Shown here: positions 50,899 to 59,948 of the stretch, piece after piece
Layout: each line of letters begins with the position of its first letter
Numbering within the stretch: the stretch's first letter is position 1
From: Chitinophagales bacterium
Lineage (GTDB): Bacteria > Bacteroidota > Bacteroidia > Chitinophagales > Chitinophagaceae
Assembly: GCA_013298665.1 (NCBI GenBank)
Contig: JAAFIK010000003.1
Span: 19,908-83,907 of the forward strand
DNA length: 64,000 nucleotides
Direction of reading: 5' to 3'
Notes under the pieces: generated by a model
The model's database searches: none
Told to the model about the DNA's origin: nothing
The model's input: only the letters and a program-made list of their open reading frames with translations
Translations under genes and position numbers: made by a program

Positions 50899-52227
50899 AT
50901 GACCGAAATGTATTCAAAACTACAGCAAGTGTATAGCCTTTCTGTGCTTTCCAATGCTGCATTTGGCTTTACTTTTTCCAACTTCTCCGCGCTTCAGCAC
51001 TTTGTTACCACGATTGTACACCAAACCCTCTCAGCACCCGCCACACAGCAATTACTCGGCAGGGGCTGGGTACCCGTTTGGGGGCCGGTCGTATTCAGCA
51101 ATAACCCTCAGGCTTCCTCCGTAGTGGCCGATAATACCATGATGCTACTGTATAACACCGCACAGCATCTTTTTGTCATAGCCATTGCCGGCACCAATAT
51201 CAAATCCACCTATGGATGGTTTCAGGAAGATTTTAAAGTCAATGCCATCGTAAAGTGGAAAGACATTACCGGTAAGTCGGGCTCCGCACTTGAGGTGATT
51301 CCTGCAGCTATCGCAGAAGGTACCAATACAGGCTTGCAGATACTGACCAGGATGAAAGATTCCACCGGAATGTCCATGATCGAAGCACTCTCCGGCTATC
51401 TGCCAAAGGTTAAACCCGGTGCTGAACTTGCCGTGTCCGGTCATAGCCTTGGTGGCGCACTCACACCGGTAATGGCCTTATACCTTAAAGACACTATGAC
51501 AAGCTGGAATAAAAACCATATCGTAAAGGTTATTTCCGCCTATCCTACCGCAGGACCCACAGCCGGTAATGAAGCCTTTGCCCGTGCTGTGAGTAAAAAT
51601 ATTGTATACGAAAGCAGGTACAACAATATAGATGTGGTGCCGCAGGGCTGGCAGAAAAGCACGCTCGCCAGGGTACCGGAATTCTACGCAGACTACATCA
51701 TGCCGCCTGCCGGTGCTGATCCCTTCAATCCACTCATCGGTACCCTCTGTACCGGCGCTGTTCTCAATACGATTGACACCTCCGGGCGGGTACCCAAGCC
51801 CATCAGCTATATACAGGCCGAGCCCTGGATACCCATGACCGGACATTTCGACATCGCCACCGATGAAACCATCCGGCGCAAATTCGCCAACATAGGAATG
51901 GTTGTGCCCGACCCGTTGAAAGCTTATATCCCTTATCTCGTCAATTTTGCCCGCTTCCTGGCGCAGTTGGGGTACCAGCACCTCGATGCCTACCATACAC
52001 AGTTAGGGATCAAAAAATTTGCAGGTATTTATGAGAGCGTTATTGCAGGAGATGCCCCGTCAGGACAATCCAAAGCAAAAGCCAGGTTAGAAGCCATTGG
52101 TAAAACAGTTGCAAACCTCACAGGTATTCATGCATTTGAACGCCTCGCCACAGCAGAATCGGCAGTGTTGCCCGATAACAGCAAGACCAATAAGCCTGCT
52201 GCCAGCCTACCCATGGCAGAAGTATAA
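50899..52227 (+). CDS. Lipase family (class 3-like) protein
   Basis: AVSGHSLGGALTPVMALYL (GxSxG). Confidence 0.85.
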   Translation: MTEMYSKLQQVYSLSVLSNAAFGFTFSNFSALQHFVTTIVHQTLSAPATQQLLGRGWVPVWGPVVFSNNPQASSVVADNTMMLLYNTAQHLFVIAIAGTNIKSTYGWFQEDFKVNAIVKWKDITGKSGSALEVIPAAIAEGTNTGLQILTRMKDSTGMSMIEALSGYLPKVKPGAELAVSGHSLGGALTPVMALYLKDTMTSWNKNHIVKVISAYPTAGPTAGNEAFARAVSKNIVYESRYNNIDVVPQGWQKSTLARVPEFYADYIMPPAGADPFNPLIGTLCTGAVLNTIDTSGRVPKPISYIQAEPWIPMTGHFDIATDETIRRKFANIGMVVPDPLKAYIPYLVNFARFLAQLGYQHLDAYHTQLGIKKFAGIYESVIAGDAPSGQSKAKARLEAIGKTVANLTGIHAFERLATAESAVLPDNSKTNKPAASLPMAEV

Positions 52228-52243
52228 AGTAGTATAAAAGAGT

Positions 52244-52292
52244 ACCCCTTCACAGGTACAACGGCTGCTCCTGTCGGGGTGGTCGTTTTTTG
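52244..52292 (+). terminator. Putative terminator after lipase gene
   Basis: accccttcacagg...cctgtcggggt stem followed by cgttttttgtt. Confidence 0.5.
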
Positions 52293-52379
52293 TTAATCGT
52301 ACTCCTTTGATGGACAAATCAAAAAAAAATGTATTTTTATTACCAGCATCATCATTTGTCAAGCTAAAAACTACAGGAA

Positions 52380-52808
52380 ATGTTAACAGTCGCAAACATG
52401 CTCAGCCAGAAAGGTAATGTCGTGTATTCCGTTACCAGTACTATCATGGTATATGACGCCCTGAAAATTATGGGTGAAAAAAACATCGGCGCACTCCTCG
52501 TTATTGAAAATGATATACTGACAGGGATACTCTCTGAGCGTGACTATGCACGAAAAGTAGTACTGCAGGGAAAAAACTCCCGCGAAACCACCGTTGGAGA
52601 AATCATGACTGCCAATGTCATTACCGTTGCCCCGTCAGACAGTATTGATACCTGCATGTCCATTATGAGCAATAAACACATCCGTCACCTGCCCGTACTC
52701 AACAATAACCAGGTGGCAGGCATTATCTCCATCAGCGATGTGGTAACCGCCATTATTCAGTCACAGCAGGAAACCATCGATTACCTCAAGTCCTACATTA
52801 CCCAATAA
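52380..52808 (+). CDS. CBS-domain pair protein
   Basis: VYDALKIMGEKNIGALLVIEND, VGEIMTANVITVAPSDSIDTCMSIMSNKHIRHLPVLNNNQVAGIISISDVV. Confidence 0.93.
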   Translation: MLTVANMLSQKGNVVYSVTSTIMVYDALKIMGEKNIGALLVIENDILTGILSERDYARKVVLQGKNSRETTVGEIMTANVITVAPSDSIDTCMSIMSNKHIRHLPVLNNNQVAGIISISDVVTAIIQSQQETIDYLKSYITQ

Positions 52809-53018
52809 ACTACGGATTACCGTATTGTATTTTCTGCTGTTGGTCATTTTGCACTGTGATAGGACAGGGATATTGCCATCCCGGCTATTGCTGTTGCGGA
52901 GACTGATAACGTAGCAGGAATAGTTGCAGGATAGGGGGCGTCTTGAATCTTCTATCCTGAGTCTCACTTCTTATGTCCCACTTCTCATCCCTCATATCTT
53001 GCCTCTGGTAAACAAATA

Positions 53019-53049
53019 TTTGGCCGGATAAAATTTTTATTTATATTTG
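53019..53049 (+). promoter_or_regulatory. Candidate Bacteroidota-type promoter upstream of RiPP locus
   Basis: TTTG (53019-53022), 19-nt spacer, TATATTTG (53042-53049) matching -33 TTTG / -7 TAnnTTTG consensus. Confidence 0.4.
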
Positions 53050-53331
53050 GATAACAAAACTGAGAACAGTTGTCCGTGTGAAAGAATTCATCAACCTGTT
53101 AAACAAACAAAAAGTATTACAAGCGTAAAAACACAAACAATCACTATTACGCACATTTCTTAGGCAACACAGGATCCGGCAAAATGAAATGGCTTTGCTG
53201 TTATGTTCATTTTACAAGATCTCCCTTTATCCAACATAACTTCTTACCTGCAATACGCACAGCACCATTTTGAGTATATGCTCCATGGTATTCTTACGTG
53301 CAAATCATTGATAAGATTAAAAACAACCAAT

Positions 53332-53691
53332 ATGAATCAAGCGCATTTGTGTCCCAATTCAGCCTTTACCGTAGGCAACAAAATTCTGGGGGTTAAAGAT
53401 GGCGATAAAACTGTACGCCTGGGTGAGCTTACCGTAATAACCCCGGAAATGTATGAAGACTTTGCACAATTTAAGGAAACCAACTCCATGTTCAGGATGA
53501 CGGGCAAATGCCAGCGCAACAATTGCAGCAACTGGAAAAATGACCACTGCAATATACCATCTATACTGGAGAAACTGGGCGTGGAAGCTGTAGATGAAAT
53601 ACCCGACTGCGACATCAGGCAGGGCTGTGTATGGTATGCCCAGGAAGGAGAAAGTATCTGCAGGTACTGCAACCAGATTTGTAACCAATAA
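53332..53691 (+). CDS. Small Cys-rich protein, possibly metal/Fe-S binding, first gene of RiPP locus
   Basis: 119 aa from MNQAHLCPNSAFTVGNKILG; CX4CX7C plus CX4CX9CX2CX3C patterns; longer upstream start at 53203 less likely. Confidence 0.65.
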   Translation: MNQAHLCPNSAFTVGNKILGVKDGDKTVRLGELTVITPEMYEDFAQFKETNSMFRMTGKCQRNNCSNWKNDHCNIPSILEKLGVEAVDEIPDCDIRQGCVWYAQEGESICRYCNQICNQ

Positions 53692-53702
53692 AAAATAGTC
53701 AT

Positions 53703-53882
53703 ATGAACAAAAAAGTAAAACTGTCGGCAGACAAAGCCAAACAACTGGCAGAAAAAATCAGGAAATATGAAAACCTGAATGCGAGTGTAAAAAACATACT
53801 CGGCGGTGTGGGCGAAGGCACCAGCAATCCCATGTTCAGCAGGCTTTCGGGGTACGTGGGTGAGGATCCCAAATCCCTGTAA
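53703..53882 (+). CDS. RiPP precursor peptide 1 (double-Gly leader)
   Basis: MNKKVKLSADKAKQLAEKIRKYENLNASVKNILGG|VGEGTSNPMFSRLSGYVGEDPKSL; under track length cutoff. Confidence 0.87.
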   Translation: MNKKVKLSADKAKQLAEKIRKYENLNASVKNILGGVGEGTSNPMFSRLSGYVGEDPKSL

Positions 53883-53974
53883 TGGACAGTATAACCGATG
53901 TCGTTTATCATGACCTTTCGCTTGTCAGGCTATGGTAAAGGATATGAATTTCGTAACAAAAAAACATACATAAC

Positions 53975-54139
53975 ATGAAAAAAGCAATCAAAGTGCCAAC
54001 AGAAAAGGCAAAACAAATCAGCGACAAACTGAAAAAGTACGAAAATCTTAATGCCGCAAGTAAGAACATTCTGGGTGGTATTGGTATCGGTTTTGGTCGC
54101 CTTGCAGGTATCGCTGCTGAGAAAGCTAAACAAGCCTGA
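53975..54139 (+). CDS. RiPP precursor peptide 2 (double-Gly leader)
   Basis: MKKAIKVPTEKAKQISDKLKKYENLNAASKNILGG|IGIGFGRLAGIAAEKAKQA. Confidence 0.87.
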   Translation: MKKAIKVPTEKAKQISDKLKKYENLNAASKNILGGIGIGFGRLAGIAAEKAKQA

Positions 54140-54241
54140 TTTCCGGCAGATGGAGCGTATCACTATGCGGTAATCTTACGGCAGGTACCTCTTTCGTCCG
54201 GAAGACAATCACCTATTTCTTTAATCATTAAATAAACACGT

Positions 54242-54415
54242 ATGAACAAATCAATCAAAGTTCCCGCCAGTGAGGCGAAAGTAATCAGCGACAAACTGAA
54301 AAAGTACGAGAACCTCAATGCCGCCTGCAAAAATGTAGTTGGGGGTATTGGCGTAGGTGCATTTCAGCGCCTGAGTGGCATCATCGCCGAAGATCCGCAA
54401 ATGAAGAATGCCTGA
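54242..54415 (+). CDS. RiPP precursor peptide 3 (double-Gly leader)
   Basis: MNKSIKVPASEAKVISDKLKKYENLNAACKNVVGG|IGVGAFQRLSGIIAEDPQMKNA. Confidence 0.87.
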   Translation: MNKSIKVPASEAKVISDKLKKYENLNAACKNVVGGIGVGAFQRLSGIIAEDPQMKNA

Positions 54416-54543
54416 TTGCTCTTCCGGCATTACAGGCAGATTGCTGTTTTGTATAATGCCGGAAAGCCATAAACAATCAGCGCCGGGCTTACCGGCATTA
54501 TTTGTTTATCTATTGTCCAGTAACCAATAAAAAATGACAACAT

Positions 54544-54714
54544 ATGAACAAGAAAGTCAAAGTTCCGGTTGAGAAGGCTGCAAAAATCAGCGAAAAGCTG
54601 AAAAAGTACGAAAACCTGAATGCTGCCTGTAAAAACATTGCGGGCGGTATAGGTGCCAGCTTTGGCCGCATGGGCGGTGCAAGGTATGAAAACGAAATGG
54701 CAAAGCACGCCTGA
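54544..54714 (+). CDS. RiPP precursor peptide 4 (double-Gly leader)
   Basis: MNKKVKVPVEKAAKISEKLKKYENLNAACKNIAGG|IGASFGRMGGARYENEMAKHA. Confidence 0.87.
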   Translation: MNKKVKVPVEKAAKISEKLKKYENLNAACKNIAGGIGASFGRMGGARYENEMAKHA

Positions 54715-54856
54715 TCATCTTATTGAATGATCATTTGGGTCACAGAAAAAATAAGCTGGTTGAATGAGCAGGTTTACCTGTTTATTCGACCGGTTTATTT
54801 TTTAGAATATAATCACCGGTAAAGCAACAGCACACTCAGTCAAAAGGAAACAGACT

Positions 54857-56131
54857 ATGGATCAATTGCAGGAAACAGAAATACCTAAATGTGTAATGGC
54901 GGTGGTAAAAGTAGCCGGCCGGTGCAACATCAATTGTACCTATTGTTACATGTACAACTCCGGCGACAGTACTTCTGTGCAGCAGCCCAAACGCATGAGC
55001 GATGATACCGTAGCCCACCTCGTTGGCCGCGTGCGCGAACATTGCCTCGCGCATAGCATCAACCGTTTTACCTTTATCCTCCATGGCGGCGAACCACTGC
55101 TGGCCGGGATGGATTTTTTCCGCGACTTTGTAGCCAAAGCAAAGCAGGTATTGCTCCCCGAAGTAAAACCTTTGTTTGGGATTCAAACCAATGGTATGCT
55201 GCTGAATGAGGATTGGTGCACCCTGTTTGGCGAACTGAATATTACCGTTGGGGTCAGCCTCGATGGAACCAAAGAAGCACACGATATGTACCGTCTTGAT
55301 TTTAAAGGCCTGGGTACTTACGATAAAGTGGTGGCCGGATTGCAAATCGCACAGCAATCACCCGCACTGCCCCATCCTCCGGGTATCCTCTGTGTGCAGA
55401 ATGTAGATGCAGACCCCCTCAACGTATATGCTGCCTTTAAGGACCTCGGGGTTACCAATGTTGATTTTCTGCTGCCCGACCATACACACGATACACCACC
55501 CCCTGAAGCCCATTACCAGCACAGTCCGCATGCTTATGCCGACTGGCTCATCAAAATATTCGATACCTGGTTTTATGAGAAAGAAGGAACCATGCGTATC
55601 CGGTTCTTTGAATTTATTACAGGCACCATTCTCGGCTGCGATTATGATTTCGATTCCCTTGGCTTTAATAAAAACGAATTGCTCGTTGTGGAAACAGATG
55701 GCGGCATTGAAGCGCTCGATGTACTCAAATCCTGCGGTGATGGATTTACCAAAGCCGGTGCCAATGTAGCCACACACAGCTTTGACGACGCGATGCAGAC
55801 AGAACTGGCCCAGCTCTACCATTACAGCCATATCCGCCTGCCTGAAAAATGCAGCATATGCCCCGTACGCGAAATTTGCGGCGGGGGGTATATCCCGCAC
55901 CGCTACAGCAGTATCAACGGCTTCAATAATCCCTCCGTTTATTGCAACGACCTCCTCAAACTCATCACTCATATCCAGAATGCTGTAATCGACATACTAC
56001 CCCCTGAGATTGTAGCGGAAACGGATCTTGGTAAACTGACATATGACGAGGCCCTTGCCATTATTGCCGGCGAACTGGCAAAAAAGGAAGATCCCGCACA
56101 TACATTTGAACTGGAAAGCTTTAAGCAATAA
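54857..56131 (+). CDS. FxsB-like radical SAM/SPASM peptide maturase
   Basis: VAGRCNINCTYCYMYNSGD (CX3CX2C), FILHGGEPLLAG, VGVSLDG, SPASM CSICPVREICGGGYIPHRYSSINGFNNPSVYC. Confidence 0.92.
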   Translation: MDQLQETEIPKCVMAVVKVAGRCNINCTYCYMYNSGDSTSVQQPKRMSDDTVAHLVGRVREHCLAHSINRFTFILHGGEPLLAGMDFFRDFVAKAKQVLLPEVKPLFGIQTNGMLLNEDWCTLFGELNITVGVSLDGTKEAHDMYRLDFKGLGTYDKVVAGLQIAQQSPALPHPPGILCVQNVDADPLNVYAAFKDLGVTNVDFLLPDHTHDTPPPEAHYQHSPHAYADWLIKIFDTWFYEKEGTMRIRFFEFITGTILGCDYDFDSLGFNKNELLVVETDGGIEALDVLKSCGDGFTKAGANVATHSFDDAMQTELAQLYHYSHIRLPEKCSICPVREICGGGYIPHRYSSINGFNNPSVYCNDLLKLITHIQNAVIDILPPEIVAETDLGKLTYDEALAIIAGELAKKEDPAHTFELESFKQ

Positions 56132-56148
56132 CTTTGCCCTTACCGTTG

Positions 56149-58389
56149 ATGTTGTTCCAGTCTAAGTTCCCATATCATTTCCAGTACGACCGTATGGATT
56201 GCGGCCCCGCCTGCCTCCGCATGGTGTGCAACTATTTTGGCCGCGATTACGATGTCGATTACCTCCGCGGCATCACCCATATCAGCCGGCAGGGCGTAAG
56301 TCTGCTCGACCTCAGCGAAGCCGGCGAACAACTGGGCTTCCGCGCCATGATGATCCAGCTCACCGTAGATGAACTGCTCGAAGATTGCCCGTTTCCTGCA
56401 ATCCTGCACTGGAACCAGGAACATTATGTAGTTCTCTATGGCGTGGAACACAAAAAAAAATGGCTGTCGGGTAAATCCGCTGCCGACCGTATCCGTTTCA
56501 GGATAGCCGACCCTGCCCATGGCATCGTGCAGTTGGACAAAACAACCTTTGCCTCCAAATGGGAACGCGATGGAAAGGGGGTGGCCCTGGTACTCCTGCC
56601 CACAGATGCCTTTCTTGCAGAAGAACCGGCAGCCAAACCCACTGCCGATCGCGGCAAAGGATTGTACCACCTGCTCCGGTACATACGCCCGTATAAAAAA
56701 TATTTCTTTCACCTGCTGCTCGGAATGCTGCTCGGCAGCCTGATCTCCCTGCTCTTTCCCTTCCTGATGAAGAGTATGATCGACAAGGGGGTGGCAGGCA
56801 GGAGCCTTAGTATTGTACTGCTGATACTGCTCTCACAACTCTGTCTCTTTATCGGTGAGGTAGCCATCGACTTTCTCCGCAACTGGATACTCCTGCACGT
56901 CAATACCCGCGTGAGCCTGGCCATCATCTCCGACTTCCTCAACCGCCTCATGCGCCTGCCCGTAAAGTTTTTCGATGCTACCACCACCGGCGACATCAAA
57001 CAGCGCATCAACGACCATTACCGCGTGGAAAACTTCCTCACCAGCACTGCCCTCATCACCCTTTTTTCCATCGTAAACATACTGGTCTTCTCAATCGTAC
57101 TGCTTACCTACAACGGTAAAATATTTCTGCTCTTTTTTGGGTTGAGCCTCCTCGGTACCCTCTGGATCGTCATCTTCCTCAAACGGCGTAAAAACCTCGA
57201 ATACAAACGCTTCCAGAGCCTGAAAAACAACCAGGACAGCATCCTCGAAATCATTTCGGGCATGCAGGAAATCAAACTCAACAACAGCGAACTCACCAAA
57301 CGATGGGAGTGGGAACGCATACAAATTGAACTCTTCAAAGTCAATACCCGCAGTCTGGTACTCGACCAGTACCAACGTATCGGCTTTACCTTTATCAACC
57401 AGTTGAAAAATATCATCATCTCTTATATTGCCGCAGTGGAGGTCATCGGCGGTGGTATGTCGGTTGGTATGATGCTCGCCATCTCCTATATCGTTGGCCA
57501 GACCAACGAACCCCTCCGGCAACTCATTTTCTTTTTCCGCAGTAAACAGGACGCCTCACTGAGCCTGGAACGGTTACGCGAAGTACACCTTAAAGAAACG
57601 GAAGAAGAAGAACAGGGAGCCGCACCGTCGGGCTGGACCGGTGAACCCGAAGGCGATATCCGCATCAGCCGGCTTTCCTTTCAGTATGGCGGCCCGCACT
57701 CGCCGGTAGTACTCAAAAACATCAACCTGACAATACCCCGGGGAAAAATAACGGCCATTGTAGGCGATAGTGGCAGTGGCAAAACCACACTGATGAAATT
57801 GTTGCTGAAGTTTTATCAGCCCGCAGAAGGTGCCATCACCATTGGCAACGCTGCACTGCAGGATATCCCCAACCGCATCTGGCGCGGTCAATGCGGCACC
57901 GTAATGCAGGATGGTTATATTTTTGCCGATACCATCGCCAGGAATATTGCGCCAGGTGGCGGTGTCATTGATGAGGCGCAGGTAAAAAAAGCGGTGGAAG
58001 TAGCCAATATCGGCGAGTTTATTGATGCATTGCCTGTAAGTTTTGCCACCAGGCTGGCTGCTGGTGGAGGCGGACTTAGTGGCGGACAAAAACAACGCCT
58101 CCTCATTGCCCGGGCCATCTATAAAGATCCATCATACCTGTTCTTTGACGAAGCGACCAGCTCCCTTGATGCAGGTAATGAAAAAGTGATCATGGAAAAC
58201 CTCAATGCGTTCTTTACCGGCAAGACGGTGCTCATCATTGCACACCGGCTGAGTACCGTGCGCAATGCAGACCAGATCATTGTATTGCAAAAAGGGGAGA
58301 TTGCAGAACAGGGCAATCATGAACAACTCGTGGAAAAGAAAGGCGCATATTTCAACCTTGTCAAAAATCAATTGGAATTAGAAAAATAA
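56149..58389 (+). CDS. Peptidase-containing ABC transporter (C39 peptidase + TM + ABC ATPase)
   Basis: C39: YDRMDCGPACLRMVCNYFGR, HWNQEHYVVLYG, DPAHG; Walker A GDSGSGKTTL; signature LSGGQKQRLLIARAIYKDPSYLFFDEATSSLD; ATG at 56149 (track used TTG at 56134). Confidence 0.95.
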   Translation: MLFQSKFPYHFQYDRMDCGPACLRMVCNYFGRDYDVDYLRGITHISRQGVSLLDLSEAGEQLGFRAMMIQLTVDELLEDCPFPAILHWNQEHYVVLYGVEHKKKWLSGKSAADRIRFRIADPAHGIVQLDKTTFASKWERDGKGVALVLLPTDAFLAEEPAAKPTADRGKGLYHLLRYIRPYKKYFFHLLLGMLLGSLISLLFPFLMKSMIDKGVAGRSLSIVLLILLSQLCLFIGEVAIDFLRNWILLHVNTRVSLAIISDFLNRLMRLPVKFFDATTTGDIKQRINDHYRVENFLTSTALITLFSIVNILVFSIVLLTYNGKIFLLFFGLSLLGTLWIVIFLKRRKNLEYKRFQSLKNNQDSILEIISGMQEIKLNNSELTKRWEWERIQIELFKVNTRSLVLDQYQRIGFTFINQLKNIIISYIAAVEVIGGGMSVGMMLAISYIVGQTNEPLRQLIFFFRSKQDASLSLERLREVHLKETEEEEQGAAPSGWTGEPEGDIRISRLSFQYGGPHSPVVLKNINLTIPRGKITAIVGDSGSGKTTLMKLLLKFYQPAEGAITIGNAALQDIPNRIWRGQCGTVMQDGYIFADTIARNIAPGGGVIDEAQVKKAVEVANIGEFIDALPVSFATRLAAGGGGLSGGQKQRLLIARAIYKDPSYLFFDEATSSLDAGNEKVIMENLNAFFTGKTVLIIAHRLSTVRNADQIIVLQKGEIAEQGNHEQLVEKKGAYFNLVKNQLELEK

Positions 58390-58398
58390 TAACAGCCT

Positions 58399-58878
58399 AT
58401 GCCCGGTGCATTCGATAGTACAGATACCCATACAAAAGACATACTCAATGCCATCCCCAAATGGTATGTCCGCTTCGGTATGCCCATATTGGCTGGGGTA
58501 TTTGTGCTGCTGCTCCTTGTATCCACCCGGGTATCTTATCCCGATTACCTCGAAACAACCGGTTTCCTCCAGTCCGGCAGCCATACCTCACCTGATAGCA
58601 TGGCTTCGTATTTTATCACCCGGCTGCCACAGCAGTATATGCCCCTGATCAAAAAAGGAAGTACAGCCAGCCTCACCATCGACGCATGGCCGGCAGTTAG
58701 TCAACTCAGGGGAGAGGTAGACAGTCTCTTACCTCCAATGGCCAGCGATAAAACCTTTGGTGTACGCCTCCGCATCAGGGAAGGCATGACCATCACAATG
58801 CCGGTACAGGATAGTCTCACCGGTACCGCTGCATTCCTCCTGGGCGAACGCTCGCTGTTTGGACAATTGTTCCGTTGA
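58399..58878 (+). CDS. Short HlyD-like membrane fusion/adaptor protein
   Basis: 159 aa, single N-terminal TM (PILAGVFVLLLLVSTRV), HlyD C-terminal-like beta segment (LIKKGSTASLTIDAWPA...GMTITMPVQDSLTGTAAFLLGERSLFGQLF). Confidence 0.7.
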   Translation: MPGAFDSTDTHTKDILNAIPKWYVRFGMPILAGVFVLLLLVSTRVSYPDYLETTGFLQSGSHTSPDSMASYFITRLPQQYMPLIKKGSTASLTIDAWPAVSQLRGEVDSLLPPMASDKTFGVRLRIREGMTITMPVQDSLTGTAAFLLGERSLFGQLFR

Positions 58879-58943
58879 TGAAAGATAATACTGCTGATAT
58901 AAAGCAGACAATACCAACCCAATATAATGGGACAGAGGCAGAT

Positions 58944-59813
58944 TTATTTAACCGTAAAATTAAATTGCACGGTAACGGTTTCCTCCGTATCACTCTTATC
59001 AAACTGTACATTACGCAGGTATTCCGCTATCGCGCTGGCATAAGCCTGTGCCCTGGTGGTGGAGTTTTTACCAAAGCCAATAAAAGTACCTGTACCCGTT
59101 GCTGATACCTTTACCAGTGCATAAACAGTCGCCTTTTCAAGGTCACCCGTAAAAGCATAGTATTTTATGATCCTGCGGTTGCTGCCGATGACCCTTGGTC
59201 CGCCGGGCCGCCCGCCAGGATTGGTGCCGTAACTGTCCGGACGTCCATTGGGCGAACCCGCATCACCACGGCCATTGGGATTATTGCCCTGGTTGCGGTA
59301 GCCATTGTCTTCGGTCGCACCATTTCCGTTGCCATTACCCGGGCCATTATAGGTAAACCTCGGTTTCTGGGGTTTGGGGGCGGGAGGTGCAACAGTGGTG
59401 GCCGGAGGTGCCGTTCTTACGGGTGTCACTGCAGGCTTTTCCGGTACAGGTGTTTTGGGCGTTGGCTTATCCGGTTTGGGTAAGGCCGCAGCCTCCGCAT
59501 CCTTTTCATTGTCATCCGTCAAATCGGGAGCAGGATCAGTGGAAGCCGCGGGAGCTGACTGTGGCTGGTCAGACTGTGGTGGTTCGGGCGACATCTCGCC
59601 TTTCACCAGCGGCTGTACATCCCCAAAGCCTTCCTGTTCATTACCCAGATTGATTTCGATAAGATCCTGCGCTACAGGTAGCGGCATACTGGGGTGCGGG
59701 ATATGCACCAGAATCAGCAGCAAGAGGATGATGCAGCAAATGACCGTGGTATATAAAAAGGCTTTCCTGTTTTTTTCTGCTTCGAATTGGGGCGACATAA
59801 TTGCGTATTGCAT
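58944..59813 (-). CDS. TonB-like energy transducer protein
   Basis: N-terminal TM, Pro-rich linker, Gly/Asn-rich segment, C-terminal VYALVKVSATGTGTF...YLRNVQFDKSDTEETVTVQFNFTVK. Confidence 0.75.
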   Translation of the reverse strand: MQYAIMSPQFEAEKNRKAFLYTTVICCIILLLLILVHIPHPSMPLPVAQDLIEINLGNEQEGFGDVQPLVKGEMSPEPPQSDQPQSAPAASTDPAPDLTDDNEKDAEAAALPKPDKPTPKTPVPEKPAVTPVRTAPPATTVAPPAPKPQKPRFTYNGPGNGNGNGATEDNGYRNQGNNPNGRGDAGSPNGRPDSYGTNPGGRPGGPRVIGSNRRIIKYYAFTGDLEKATVYALVKVSATGTGTFIGFGKNSTTRAQAYASAIAEYLRNVQFDKSDTEETVTVQFNFTVK

Positions 59814-59948
59814 ACCAAAGTTATCGTTTTGTATGGTATAACGATGCAATACCATGCCATATTTCATACACAAGGTCTGCAGGTACCCCAATAAAGAGCG
59901 CAGGAGAAAAGATTTAACATTTTGTATAGAGATGCGGCTGCGGGTTCT

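Noticed and set aside
53930-54708. Minus-strand ORFs of 77 and 92 aa
   Set aside because: Antisense to precursor peptides 2 and 4; the plus-strand peptides form a conserved family
53703-54714. Lanthipeptide or sactipeptide class for the four precursors
   Set aside because: Cores contain no Cys, and no LanM/LanB/LanC-like gene is present; rSAM is FxsB-like
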